Shown piece by piece: positions 17,965 through 26,276 of a stretch of DNA of 64,000 bases. Source of the DNA: Agromyces mediolanus (GTDB lineage Bacteria; Actinomycetota; Actinomycetes; Actinomycetales; Microbacteriaceae); contig NZ_BMRJ01000002.1 in the NCBI RefSeq assembly GCF_014648575.1, positions 32,655-96,654 on the forward strand, read 5' to 3'. Within the stretch, counting starts at the first letter, position 1; each line of letters opens with the position of its first letter. Made by a program: the position numbers and the translations under genes. The notes below the pieces were generated by a model that did not search any database, had not been told where the DNA came from, and saw only the letters and a program-made list of their open reading frames with translations.

Positions 17965-19383
17965 ATGGGGGCGACGACGGCGAGCGGGGGCAGGCGTCTC
18001 TCGGTCAACGCCCTGCTCGACGGCGCGGTCTTCGTCTACGCGGGCGTCGCCGCGATCTGGCTCGCCTGGCTCGTGCTCAGTCAGTCGTTCGAGTTCGGCT
18101 GGTTCGGCATCCTCTTCTTCCTCGCGTTCTGGCTGCTGCTCGCCTACCTCGTGCTGCCCCGGCTGCACCGCATCCTCACGACGATCTACGTGCCCGACTA
18201 CTTCATCGGCCGGGCGCGCACGAGCGACGGCCTGCTCGGCGACCCGGTCAACCTCGCGCTGCTCGGCGAGGAGGGCGCCATCCACGAGGCCATGCGCGGC
18301 GCCGGGTGGACGCGAGCCGACGACGTCGATGCCGCCTCGAGCTGGCGCATCATCCTCTCCACGATCACCCGCCGCAGCTACGACGAGGCGCCCGTGAGCC
18401 CGCTCTTCCTCTTCGGGCGGATGCAGGACTTCGCGTACCAGCAGGAGGTCGAGGGCAATCCGGCGAAACGGCACCACGTGCGCTTCTGGCGGACGCCGGA
18501 GGGCTGGCTGCTGCCGGGCGGCCGCCGCGTCGACTGGCTCGCCGCCGGCACCTTCGACCGGGCCGTCGGCTTCTCGCTGTTCACCCTGCAGATCACGCAC
18601 AAGATCGACGCCGACACCGACGTCGAGCGCGACCACATCGTGCGAACCGTGCTCGACTCCGGCGTGCCGGCGTCGGTCGACGTGATCCGGGACTTCTCCA
18701 CCGGCTATCACTCGCGCAACGGCGGCGGCGACACGATCACGACCGACGGCGACCTGCCGGTGCTCGCGCTCGGCTCCGCGGTCGCGGCGGCGGATGCCTC
18801 GGCCGGGGCATCCGCGACCCGACCCGCCTCCCGCGGGGCGCCCGGCGAGCCGGCCGAGCATCCGGAGACCGCGAAGCGCACCGCGTTCGAGCCGCTCACC
18901 CGGCTCGCCGACCGCGACGCGGAGCGGGCCGCGCTCGCCCGGGTGCACCGCCGACCGGCGGCGACCTCGCTCGGGGCGCTGCTCATCGTGGTCCGGGTAC
19001 TGCTCGGCGTGATCTGGCTGATCGGCCTGTACGTGCAGTGGCCGACGGTCGTGCGCGAGCTCGACCTCGTCGCCGAGGGCGTCACGGAGGGGGAGGTGTC
19101 CGCCTTCGTGCTCTGGACGGTCATCGTCGGCGGTGCGGTCGTGCTGCTCGCCGAGCTCGTGTTCGCGTGGCTCGTGTTCCGGGGCAGCAACTGGGCGCGC
19201 ATCACCGTGATGTTCGTCGCGATCCTCAGCACGCTCGTCTCGGCGGTGGACTACTTCGGCGGCGACGCCGAGATCACGATCCGCACGACGCTGCTGACGC
19301 TCGCCGTCGACATCCTCGTGCTGCTCGCCCTGTCGAGCCGCTCGGCCCGCGCCTACGCCCGGCGGGGTCGCGCGGAGCCCTGA
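17965..19383 (+). CDS. LssY C-terminal-domain-like membrane protein
   Basis: A 472-residue protein. Two N-terminal transmembrane helices (about 30-70) are followed by a soluble domain (about 85-245) with FLFGRMQDFAYQQEVEGNP, RHHVRFWRTPEGW and HKIDADTDVERDHIV, which match the LssY C-terminal domain of PAP2/DedA-linked proteins. The second half (about 330-465) has four hydrophobic helices. LssY-type proteins are linked to envelope or secretion functions but lack a defined activity. The gene appears leaderless and monocistronic. A middle Ala-rich linker contains GGATGCC words. Confidence 0.75.
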   Translation: MGATTASGGRRLSVNALLDGAVFVYAGVAAIWLAWLVLSQSFEFGWFGILFFLAFWLLLAYLVLPRLHRILTTIYVPDYFIGRARTSDGLLGDPVNLALLGEEGAIHEAMRGAGWTRADDVDAASSWRIILSTITRRSYDEAPVSPLFLFGRMQDFAYQQEVEGNPAKRHHVRFWRTPEGWLLPGGRRVDWLAAGTFDRAVGFSLFTLQITHKIDADTDVERDHIVRTVLDSGVPASVDVIRDFSTGYHSRNGGGDTITTDGDLPVLALGSAVAAADASAGASATRPASRGAPGEPAEHPETAKRTAFEPLTRLADRDAERAALARVHRRPAATSLGALLIVVRVLLGVIWLIGLYVQWPTVVRELDLVAEGVTEGEVSAFVLWTVIVGGAVVLLAELVFAWLVFRGSNWARITVMFVAILSTLVSAVDYFGGDAEITIRTTLLTLAVDILVLLALSSRSARAYARRGRAEP

Positions 19384-19407
19384 GCCCGGTCGAGCGGCGT
19401 TCCGGCC

Positions 19408-19917
19408 TCACAGCGAGCCCGCGTAGCCCTGGCACGCGTCGGGAGTGAGGCCCGCCGCGGCGGCCTGTTCGGCGACGTCGACCGCGGACTCGAGGGGGGT
19501 GATGCCATGGCCGATGAGGCAGGCCTGCAGGAGCCGGGTCGTGAACGAGTCGTCTTCGTTCGCGATCTGCCAGGCTTCGTCGACACCGGCGAACTCGCGC
19601 TGGTAGCAGCGGTCGTCGTCTCCTGACTGCACGGCTTCGTCGGGCACCGAGTACGCGATGACCTTCTCGCCCCGGGTGATGTTCGCGAGCGGCTGGCCGG
19701 CGTCCGACATGCAGTCCTCGTAGCGCGCGAAGGCGTCCTGGTACTCGGGCAGCGACACCGAACCGTCGGCGAGGGCCATCGTCTGCTGCGCCGAGGGGCC
19801 GACCGGCGGGAGCTCATCGCGCGTGAGCGGCGCTCCATCCGCCGACGCGCCCGGAACCGAGCACCCCGCGCAGGCGAGCGCGGCTGCGAGGACGAGGGCC
19901 TTGGCTGAGTGCTTCAT
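19408..19917 (-). CDS. Putative lipoprotein, unknown function
   Basis: A 169-residue protein. The N-terminus MKHSAKALVLAAALACAGC is a signal sequence with a lipobox-like Cys, so export and lipidation are likely. The mature part contains RYEDCMSDAG, DDRCYQREFAG, LLQACLIGHG and PDACQGY, four spaced cysteines that may pair as disulfides. No family name is recognised, though small actinobacterial lipoproteins with YxxCM motifs are common. It lies 12 bases downstream of the small secreted gene and may share its transcript. Confidence 0.7.
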   Translation of the reverse strand: MKHSAKALVLAAALACAGCSVPGASADGAPLTRDELPPVGPSAQQTMALADGSVSLPEYQDAFARYEDCMSDAGQPLANITRGEKVIAYSVPDEAVQSGDDDRCYQREFAGVDEAWQIANEDDSFTTRLLQACLIGHGITPLESAVDVAEQAAAAGLTPDACQGYAGSL

Positions 19918-19929
19918 GGTGTCCGCCCT

Positions 19930-20298
19930 TCAGGTGGAGAAGACGCCCTGCCCGGACACGCCGTGCTCGCCGTCACTGGTGCCTGACTGATACTGGGTCA
20001 CCGACGATGAACCGTAGCTGAATCCGGTCCAGTAATAGGGGCCTCCTGGGTATGACTGATACTTGACCCGCACCGACAGCGTGAGTGCCGTGCAATCGGG
20101 GGTCTTGTTCGTGTAGGCGCCACCGCTGAAATCGCTGTTTCGCCAGCTGTATCCGGTCACGTATCCAGTCCCTGGCGGGTTGTAGACGCAGCTCACGGTT
20201 CTCGTGCCGAGCGCCACCGCCGGCGCGCTCTGGGTGACCATCAGGCCGCAGCTGAAGCCGAGGAGCACCGCGCCTGCGAAGGCTCGCGACAGCTTCAT
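19930..20298 (-). CDS. Small secreted protein, unknown, lower-GC gene
   Basis: A 122-residue protein with a clear signal peptide (MKLSRAFAGAVLLGF to about residue 30, ending SAPAVA) and an aromatic, Gly/Ser/Tyr-rich mature part (about 90 residues) with two cysteines and no Lys-rich bacteriocin core. Start ATG 20298 has a strong AGGAGG eight bases upstream. Codon use is visibly more AT-rich than its neighbours (for example TAT, AAT, ACT), a sign of later acquisition. Lactococcin-972-like bacteriocins were considered because of size and Tyr content, but no convincing motif was found. Confidence 0.72.
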   Translation of the reverse strand: MKLSRAFAGAVLLGFSCGLMVTQSAPAVALGTRTVSCVYNPPGTGYVTGYSWRNSDFSGGAYTNKTPDCTALTLSVRVKYQSYPGGPYYWTGFSYGSSSVTQYQSGTSDGEHGVSGQGVFST

Positions 20299-20337
20299 GA
20301 CGACCCTCCTGACCCTGTTGCTGCGGTTGTGCCTGAA

Positions 20338-20366
20338 ATCACAGCACATCGACAAGGGCGCGTCAA
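20338..20366 (-). promoter_or_regulatory. Sigma-70 type promoter of the small secreted gene
   Basis: On the minus strand TTGACG (20366-20361), a 17-base spacer and TGTGAT (20343-20338) form a reasonable housekeeping promoter about 40 bases before the start. The surrounding DNA 20299-20479 is AT-richer than the rest of the window and also holds the odd palindrome CAGGAGGCTCCTG (20390-20402). Confidence 0.5.
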
Positions 20367-20479
20367 GAGGAAATCTCATTTCGGGATCCCAGGAGGCTCC
20401 TGAATCGTGGGCTTATGGCGTTTAGTCCAATGTGGACGTTCGTAATCCGGGATTCCAAGGGTGCCCCTGTCCGCCGAGC

Positions 20480-21295
20480 TCAGTGCGGAGCGTGGTACTC
20501 CGCCTCGCCGCGGCGCCAGTAGCCCTTCACCACGAGCTGATCGGACGCGAGGCCCCAGCGGTCGAGCACGAGCGCACGCGCCGGCTTCACGATCGCGTGC
20601 TCGGCGGCGACGAAGGCGAACACCTCGCCGGCGGGCCGGTCCTCGGGGCCGAGCGCATCGAGGGCCGCCACGAGCGCCTCGCCCTGCGGGCGCCCGTCGC
20701 GGTGCACCCAGCGCAGCTCGGTGCCGGCGGGGGCCTCGAGAGCGGGCCGGTGCGCGGCGTCGGGCACCTCGACGAGCACGAGTCCGCGGGGCGTCGCGTC
20801 GCCCTCGCGGGAGAGGCGGGCGAGGAAGCGACGGATCGCCGGCAGCGCCGTCTCGTCGCCCGCGAGCAGCCAGCCGTCGGGCTCGCCGGTGATCACCGTC
20901 GCGCCGCGCGGTCCGCCCACCCCGATGACCGAGCCGATCGGCGCGCGGTCGGCCCAGCGTCCGGCGATGCCGTGCTCGCCGTGCACGACGAACTCGATCT
21001 CGAGCACGCCGGCCTCGGCGTCCCAGGCGAGCGGGGTGTACTCCCGGCTCGGGGACTCGCGGAGCGCCCCGACGTCGAGCGCACCGGCATCGCCGTCGAA
21101 ACCGAATCCTTCGGCCGGGCTTTCGCCGGGGAAGAACAGCCGGATGTGGTCGTCGCTGCCGAGCGAGTCGAAACCGCGCAGCGCCTCGCCCTCGAGGCGG
21201 AGGCGCAGGTAGTGCGGGGCCAGCCGCTCGCGGGCGGTCAGCGTGACGGGGCGGAAGACGAGCTCGCGGGGCACGCGGTCGAGGGTGAAGGGCAT
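20480..21295 (-). CDS. Siderophore-interacting protein (FAD-dependent ferric reductase)
   Basis: A 271-residue flavoprotein of the SIP/ViuB family that reduces ferric siderophores in the cytoplasm to release iron. The N-terminal FAD domain contains ERLAPHYLRLRLEGEALRGF and DDHIRLFFPG, and the second part reads YTPLAWDAEAGVLEIEFVVHG and WADRAPIGSVIGVGGPRG, all family landmarks. The C-terminus has the typical VKGYWRRGEAEYH ending. It is the last gene of the iron operon starting at 25188, 41 bases after the ATPase gene. Regulation by the upstream iron box is expected. Confidence 0.92.
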   Translation of the reverse strand: MPFTLDRVPRELVFRPVTLTARERLAPHYLRLRLEGEALRGFDSLGSDDHIRLFFPGESPAEGFGFDGDAGALDVGALRESPSREYTPLAWDAEAGVLEIEFVVHGEHGIAGRWADRAPIGSVIGVGGPRGATVITGEPDGWLLAGDETALPAIRRFLARLSREGDATPRGLVLVEVPDAAHRPALEAPAGTELRWVHRDGRPQGEALVAALDALGPEDRPAGEVFAFVAAEHAIVKPARALVLDRWGLASDQLVVKGYWRRGEAEYHAPH

Positions 21296-21336
21296 TGCGG
21301 GTCCTTTCGGGGTCGCTGCGGTGGTGCGGACGGCGG

Positions 21337-22149
21337 TCAGTGCTCGGATGCGGATGCGGACCCGGTGCCCGCTGCGGCGGGCACGGCGTCCGGGCGGTAG
21401 TAGACGGCGAGGCGCTGGCCGCCGTGCTCCACGACGTCGACGGGGGTGTCGAAGACCGCAGAGAGCACCTCGGGCCGCATGATCTCCTCGGGCGTGCCCG
21501 AGGCGACGATCCGGCCGTCGGCGAGGGCGATGATGCGGTCGGCGTAGGCCGAGGCGAAGTTGACGTCGTGCACGACGAGCACGATCGTCTTGCCGAGCTC
21601 GTCCGCGGCGTCGCGCAGCCGCTGCATCATCGCCGCCGCGTGCCGCATGTCGAGCGCCGCGAGCGGCTCGTCGAGCAGCACGACCTCGGTGTCCTGCGCG
21701 AGCACCATCGCGACGAAGGCGCGCTGGCGCTGCCCGCCCGAGAGCTCGTCGAGGAAGCGCTCCTCGAAGCCCTCCAGGTCGAGGAAGGCGAGCGCCCGGT
21801 CCACGGCCTCGCGGTCGGCGGCGGTCAGCCGGCCCTGCGAGTGCGGGAACCGGCCGAAGGACACGAGCTGGCGCACCGTGAGCCGGGCGACGAAGTGGTT
21901 CTCCTGCTTCAGGATCGAGACGACCTTCGCGAGCTCGCGCGGCTTCGCCGTGACGACGTCGAGGCCGCCGACCCGCACCCGCCCGCTGTCGGGGTCGAGC
22001 AGCCGCCCGACGATCGTGAGCAGGGTCGACTTGCCGGCCCCGTTCGGGCCGACGAGTGCGGTGAGCCCGCCCGAGGCGATCTCGAGGTCGACGGGTCCGA
22101 GCGCGCGAGTCGCCCGGTAGTGCTTGTCGACCGCTTCGATGGTGATCAA
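21337..22149 (-). CDS. Ferric siderophore ABC transporter ATP-binding protein
   Basis: A 270-residue FecE/FepC-type ATPase that powers ferric-siderophore import. Motifs: Walker A GPNGAGKSTLL (about 34-44), Q-loop LKQENHF, signature LSGGQRQRAFVAMVLAQ, Walker B VVLLDEPLAALD. The last about 45 residues carry a short C-terminal extension. The TTG start at 22149 overlaps the permease stop (TTGA), so translation is coupled. It pairs with the two FecCD permeases immediately upstream. Confidence 0.94.
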   Translation of the reverse strand: MITIEAVDKHYRATRALGPVDLEIASGGLTALVGPNGAGKSTLLTIVGRLLDPDSGRVRVGGLDVVTAKPRELAKVVSILKQENHFVARLTVRQLVSFGRFPHSQGRLTAADREAVDRALAFLDLEGFEERFLDELSGGQRQRAFVAMVLAQDTEVVLLDEPLAALDMRHAAAMMQRLRDAADELGKTIVLVVHDVNFASAYADRIIALADGRIVASGTPEEIMRPEVLSAVFDTPVDVVEHGGQRLAVYYRPDAVPAAAGTGSASASEH

Positions 22150-23183
22150 CGCAGCCCCTTCCTGAGGATGACGATGAGGAACGCGAGCCCGCCGACGAAC
22201 TCGATGACGATGCTGACGAGACCCGCGGCGGCGAAGACGTGCTGCATGACGAAGTACGCGCCGAGCAGGGTCGCGAGGCCGAGCAGCACGGCGACGGGCA
22301 GCACCTGGCCGTGCCGATCGGAGGAGACGAACTGGTAGCTCATGATCGCCACCAGGAAGCCGAAGAACGTCATCGGCCCGACCATGGTCGTCGACACCGA
22401 GACGAGCACGGCGACGACCACGAGGAGCACGACGATCTCACGCCGGTAGCGCAGGCCGAGGCTCGTCGCGGCATCCCGCCCGAGCGCGATCACGTCGAGC
22501 GCCGCGCGTCGCCGCCACGCCCACACCGCGATCGCCGCGACGACGAGGGCGGCCCACGGCAGCACCTCGGGGTTGCCGCGGCCGATGCTGCCGTAGAGCC
22601 GCGCGGCGAGCACGTCGAACTCGCTCGGCGTGAGCATCCGCTGCAGGAACGTCGAGACCGAGCCGAAGCCGACCCCGAGCACGACGCCGACGAGCAGCAG
22701 CACGTGCAGGTTCGCCCGTTTCCCGGAGAACAGCCAGCCGTAGAGCAGTGTCGCGAAGAGCACCATGAGCGCGCTCTGCGCGACGATCTTGCCGACGCCC
22801 TCGACCTGCGTGGCCGCCATCCCGAACACGAAGACGAGCGCCGTCTGCATCAGGGTGTAGAGCGCGTCGAAGCCGAGGATCGACGGCGTCAGGATGCGGT
22901 TGCCGGTGGCCGTGTGGAAGAGCACCGTCGCGAGGGCCTGCGCGGCGGCGACGAGCGCGATCGTCGCGACGGCGACCGAGCGGCTCTGCACGATGACCCA
23001 GAAGCCGGGCTGGTCGGCCGGCACCGGGTTGCCCCACACGAGCAGTCCCACGGCGAAGAGCGCGGCGGCTGCTCCGGCGACGATCGCGGCGAGGGGGACG
23101 CGCCGCTCGCGCGTCGTGGCCGCGGCGGCGGGTCGGGCGGATGCCTCGGCGCCGACGGTCGGGACGGATGCCTCGGCGCTCAC
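22146..23183 (-). CDS. FecCD-family iron-siderophore permease, second subunit
   Basis: A 345-residue permease with about nine transmembrane helices. Family landmarks: VATVLFHTATGNRILTPSILGFDALYTL, GSIGRGNPEVLPW, LGRDAATSLG (the ATPase-coupling loop) and VGPMTFFGFLVAIMSYQ. The GTG start at 23183 overlaps the stop of the first permease (GTGA); the open frame further upstream is antisense noise. It forms the heterodimeric channel with the product of 23180-24118. An Ala-rich N-terminal tail precedes the first helix. Confidence 0.92.
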   Translation of the reverse strand: MSAEASVPTVGAEASARPAAAATTRERRVPLAAIVAGAAAALFAVGLLVWGNPVPADQPGFWVIVQSRSVAVATIALVAAAQALATVLFHTATGNRILTPSILGFDALYTLMQTALVFVFGMAATQVEGVGKIVAQSALMVLFATLLYGWLFSGKRANLHVLLLVGVVLGVGFGSVSTFLQRMLTPSEFDVLAARLYGSIGRGNPEVLPWAALVVAAIAVWAWRRRAALDVIALGRDAATSLGLRYRREIVVLLVVVAVLVSVSTTMVGPMTFFGFLVAIMSYQFVSSDRHGQVLPVAVLLGLATLLGAYFVMQHVFAAAGLVSIVIEFVGGLAFLIVILRKGLR

Positions 23184-24118
23184 GAGCGCACCGCCCGCTG
23201 CCGGAGGAGCAGGGCGATGAACACCGCGCTGCCGACGATGCCGAGCACCATCGACACGGGCACCTCGAACGGCATCCGCACGGTGCGCCCGACGAGGTCG
23301 CAGGCGGTCACGAGCACGACGCCGCCGACGCAGACCCACGGCAGGTTCGAGCGGAGGTCGTCGCCGCGCACGAGGGAGACGATGTTCGGCACGACGAGTC
23401 CGAGGAACGGCAGGAAGCCGACCACCACGACGGTCACGCCAGTGGCGACCGCCACGAGGCTCGTGCCGAGGAGCACGACGGCCTCGTAGCGGACGCCGAC
23501 GGTGGTCGCGACGTCGCGACCGAGCCCGGCGACCGTGAGCCGGTCGGCGACGACGAAGACGAGGATCGTGACGATCGCGACGGCCCAGAGCACCTCGTAG
23601 CGGCCGCGGACGACGCTCGTGAAGCTGCCCATGAACCAGGTGCCGAGCAGTTGCAGCGCGTTGTTCGTCGCGGCGAGGTAGGTGGTGACGGCGCTCACGA
23701 CGGCGCCGAGCATGATGCCGATGAGCGGCACCACGAGGGTCGAGCGGAGCGCGATGCGGCGGAGCACCGCGAGGAAGACGAGGGTGCCGGCGAAGGCCGC
23801 GAGGGAGGCGACGAGCATCTGCACGGGCAGCGGTGCGGTCGGCACGACGAGGAGGGTGACGAGGAGCCCCAGCGCGGCCCACTCGGTGGTGCCGGAGGTG
23901 GTGGCGTCGACGAAGCGGTTCTGGGTGAGCATCTGCATCACGAGGCCGCTGACGGCCATCGCGCAGCCCGAGAGCACGAGCGCGACGGTGCGCGGCACGC
24001 GGGTGATCCAGAACATCTCGCCGCCGCCCTCCGCGCCGACGACGTCGTAGACGCCCACGAACAGGGAGGCGGCGAGCAGGGCGATCGCGAGCGCGATCGC
24101 CGCGGGCAGGGCGAGCAC
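23180..24118 (-). CDS. FecCD-family iron-siderophore permease, first subunit
   Basis: A permease of 312 residues as drawn. Landmarks: WITRVPRTVALVLSGCAMAVSGLVMQMLTQNRFVDATTSG (helix 2 region), LGTWFMGSFTSVVRGR, LGRDVATTVGVRYE and VVGFLPFLGLVVPNIV. The start is uncertain. GTG 24118 lies two bases after a perfect 14-bp hairpin and has no free ribosome binding site. The only other in-frame option is CTG 24202, which overlaps the binding-protein stop as CTGA, like the GTGA and TTGA couplings elsewhere in this operon, and would give 340 residues with the hairpin translated. Confidence 0.88.
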   Translation of the reverse strand: MLALPAAIALAIALLAASLFVGVYDVVGAEGGGEMFWITRVPRTVALVLSGCAMAVSGLVMQMLTQNRFVDATTSGTTEWAALGLLVTLLVVPTAPLPVQMLVASLAAFAGTLVFLAVLRRIALRSTLVVPLIGIMLGAVVSAVTTYLAATNNALQLLGTWFMGSFTSVVRGRYEVLWAVAIVTILVFVVADRLTVAGLGRDVATTVGVRYEAVVLLGTSLVAVATGVTVVVVGFLPFLGLVVPNIVSLVRGDDLRSNLPWVCVGGVVLVTACDLVGRTVRMPFEVPVSMVLGIVGSAVFIALLLRQRAVRS

Positions 24119-24120
24119 GC

Positions 24121-24152
24121 GGAGGCGCGCGCCGCGAACGGCGCGCGCCTCC
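24121..24152 (-). other. Perfect 14-bp hairpin with UUCG loop inside the iron operon
   Basis: GGAGGCGCGCGCCG and CGGCGCGCGCCTCC are exact inverted repeats around a four-base loop that reads TTCG on the transcribed-sense (minus) strand. No T-run follows. It lies between the binding-protein stop and the first permease GTG. It could protect or attenuate the transcript so the binding protein is made in excess, or be coding if the permease starts at CTG 24202. Confidence 0.7.
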
Positions 24153-24198
24153 GGCCGGGCGGCGGGGTCTGCCGCCCGAGCGTGGGACGTGTCGAGGC

Positions 24199-25188
24199 TC
24201 AGGATGCCGCCCCGAACGCCTTCGCGAGCTGCTCGTAGACCCCGGTGTAGGTCTGGATGTCCTCGCGGAGGTAGAACGCCGGGTCGACGTAGACGACCTG
24301 GCCGCGCTTCACGGCCGTGACGTTCGCGAGCGCCTCCGAGCCTTCGATGAGCTGCTTGGCGGGCACGTAGCCCTCGGCGTCGGTCATGGCGCCCTCGCGG
24401 TCGATCACGACGATCCAGTCGGGGTTCGCCGCGGCGATCGCCTCGACGCTGATGTCGTCGCCGTGCGAGGTGTCGTCGGCGGCCTGCTCGATGCCGGGCT
24501 TCAGATCGAGCGCGGGGTAGAGCATGCCGAGGCCGCGGCCGGTGACCGGGGCGATGTAGGAGATCTCGCCGCCCGAGGTCATCAGACTGACGACGGTCGA
24601 GCTGCCGTCGTAGGCCTCCTTGGCGTCGGCGATCGACTGCTCGAAGTCGGCGACGATCTTCGCCGCCTCGTCCTCGCGGTCGAAGATCTGGCCGAGGATC
24701 TCGACCTGGCGCACGAGCTCGGCGGCGGGGTCCTCGCCCTCGCGCGGCGCGATCTCGATGACGGCGGCGTCGGGGTTCTGGCTCACGATCTGGTCGTACG
24801 ACTCGGCGAAGCGGTAGCCGCCGATGATGAGCTCGGGCTGGGCCGCGACGATCGACTCGAGGTTCGGCTCGAAGTGGGCGCCCACGTCGAGCACCGCCTC
24901 GTCGCCGGTGTACTCGGGCCAGATGTCGGTGCCCATGACGCCCTTGGGCGCCGCGGCGAGCGGGATGTCCCAGGCGGAGAGGGTCTCGAAGACGTGGTTG
25001 TCGAGGGCGACGACGCGCTTCGGGTTCACCGGGACCTCGACCTCGCCGTGGTTGTCCTCGATCGTGACCGTGGTGGCCGCGGCGGTGCTCGGTTCGGCCT
25101 CGGCCGTGCCGCTCGCGCAGCCGGCGAGGAGGAGGCTCGCGGCGGCGAGCGCCCCGGCGGCGGCGAAGATCGACTGGCGTCTGGGCAT
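24199..25188 (-). CDS. Iron-siderophore ABC transporter substrate-binding lipoprotein
   Basis: A 329-residue class III solute-binding protein (FecB/FepB type). The signal peptide ends in a lipobox, SLLLAGC, so the protein is lipid-anchored outside the membrane. Landmarks: VTIEDNHGEVEVPVNPKRVVALDNHVFETLSAWD, PNLESIVAAQPELIIGG and NPDWIVVIDREGAM. The start chosen is ATG 25188 (MPRRQSIFAAAG) with GGGGA upstream; an in-frame codon at 25218 would add ten residues. It heads the operon and lies just downstream of an iron box, so it should be induced by iron limitation. Confidence 0.94.
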   Translation of the reverse strand: MPRRQSIFAAAGALAAASLLLAGCASGTAEAEPSTAAATTVTIEDNHGEVEVPVNPKRVVALDNHVFETLSAWDIPLAAAPKGVMGTDIWPEYTGDEAVLDVGAHFEPNLESIVAAQPELIIGGYRFAESYDQIVSQNPDAAVIEIAPREGEDPAAELVRQVEILGQIFDREDEAAKIVADFEQSIADAKEAYDGSSTVVSLMTSGGEISYIAPVTGRGLGMLYPALDLKPGIEQAADDTSHGDDISVEAIAAANPDWIVVIDREGAMTDAEGYVPAKQLIEGSEALANVTAVKRGQVVYVDPAFYLREDIQTYTGVYEQLAKAFGAAS

Positions 25189-25245
25189 GCGGAAGTCCCC
25201 GTTCGTAGGAGTGTGCAAGGAATGCCGACCCCTCGTCGCGTCGAC

Positions 25246-25264
25246 TAAGGTGAGGCTAACCTTA
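25246..25264 (-). promoter_or_regulatory. DtxR/IdeR-type iron box
   Basis: TAAGGTGAGGCTAACCTTA matches the 19-bp DtxR/IdeR/DmdR consensus (TTAGGTTAGSCTAACCTAA) at most positions and is nearly palindromic. It lies 58 bases upstream of the siderophore-binding protein start, where it would overlap the promoter and repress the five-gene operon when iron is plentiful. Confidence 0.85.
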
Positions 25265-25278
25265 ACCGTAGGCGAATC

Positions 25279-26172
25279 TCAAACCCCGGCGTGCGCCGCG
25301 CAGGGGACCGCCGTGCACCCCTCGCACACCACGGACTGCTGCCGGCACGAGGCATCCGGGCAGTTCGCCGTGCGCTTCGTCGCGGCGCCGCAGCCCGCGC
25401 AGCGACCGATCACCTCGGCGTGATCGCTGAAGTCCACCGAGCCGCGCCCATCGAAGACGTACAGCGAGCCCTGCCACAGCCCGTCGTCGCCGAAGCGCTC
25501 GCCGTAGCGGACGATGCCGCCCTCGAGCTGGTACACCTCGCCGAAGCCGCGGCTCGCCATCAGCCCCGACAGCACCTCGCAGCGGATGCCGCCCGTGCAG
25601 TACGTGACGACGGGCCGGCCCTTCAGGTGGTCGAAGTCGCCGCGGTCGAGCAGCTCCACGAAGTCCCGCGTCGTCTCCGTGGCAGGGACCACCGCCCCTC
25701 GGAAGCGGCCGATCTCCGCCTCGAGCGCGTTGCGGCCGTCGAAGAAGACCACCTCGTCGCCGCGCTCGGCGACGAGCTCGTGCAGCGCCTCGGGGTCGAG
25801 CCGGGTGCCGCCGCCGACCACGCCGCCCGCGTCGACGACGAGCTCGCCCGGGGCGCCGAAGGACACGATCTCCTCGCGCACCCGCACGCTGAGCTTCGGG
25901 AAGTCGAGGCTGGCCCCCGCCTCGTCGAGGCCGGTGCCTTCGCTCCACTTGAAGTCGATGCCGCGGAACGGCGCGTACTCGCGCGTCTTGCGCACGTAGC
26001 GCTTCAGCGCGCCGAGCTCACCGCCGAGCGTGCCGTTCAGCCCGTCGCCCGAGATCAGCAGCCGGCCGCGCAGTCCGAGCGACTCGGCGAGGTCGCGCTG
26101 CCAGAGGCGGATCGCCTCGGGGTCGGCGATGGGGGTGAACACGTAGTACAGCAGGATCTTGGCGACGGCCAC
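25279..26172 (-). CDS. trhO: tRNA uridine(34) hydroxylase, rhodanese family
   Basis: A 297-residue YceA/TrhO protein, which hydroxylates U34 of certain tRNAs using a rhodanese-fold Cys. The N-terminal domain begins [20 protein letters not shown], followed by [14 protein letters not shown]. The rhodanese domain holds [17 protein letters not shown] and the catalytic loop [12 protein letters not shown]. The C-terminus (from about residue 255) is Cys-rich ([26 protein letters not shown]), typical of this family and probably zinc-binding. GTG 26172 is preceded by a leaderless-type -10. It is adjacent to, but outside, the iron operon. Confidence 0.93.
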   Translation of the reverse strand: MAVAKILLYYVFTPIADPEAIRLWQRDLAESLGLRGRLLISGDGLNGTLGGELGALKRYVRKTREYAPFRGIDFKWSEGTGLDEAGASLDFPKLSVRVREEIVSFGAPGELVVDAGGVVGGGTRLDPEALHELVAERGDEVVFFDGRNALEAEIGRFRGAVVPATETTRDFVELLDRGDFDHLKGRPVVTYCTGGIRCEVLSGLMASRGFGEVYQLEGGIVRYGERFGDDGLWQGSLYVFDGRGSVDFSDHAEVIGRCAGCGAATKRTANCPDASCRQQSVVCEGCTAVPCAAHAGV

Positions 26173-26178
26173 CCCGAA

Positions 26179-26184
26179 ATCCTA
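26179..26184 (-). promoter_or_regulatory. -10 element TAGGAT, leaderless-type promoter of trhO
   Basis: On the minus strand TAGGAT ends six bases before GTG 26172, with no ribosome binding site. A plus-strand TAGGCT at 26200-26205 is the likely -10 for the divergent gene at 26277. Confidence 0.5.
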
Positions 26185-26276
26185 CGTGGGGCCGCGACGT
26201 AGGCTGGGCGGAGGACCGGATGCCGGCGCCTCCGCGTGGATCGAGCGAGGGCCCGGCGAACGACGGAAGGACAGAG

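Noticed and set aside
19930..20298. Lactococcin 972-type bacteriocin
   Set aside because: Size and signal peptide fit but no recognisable mature motif; kept as unknown secreted protein.
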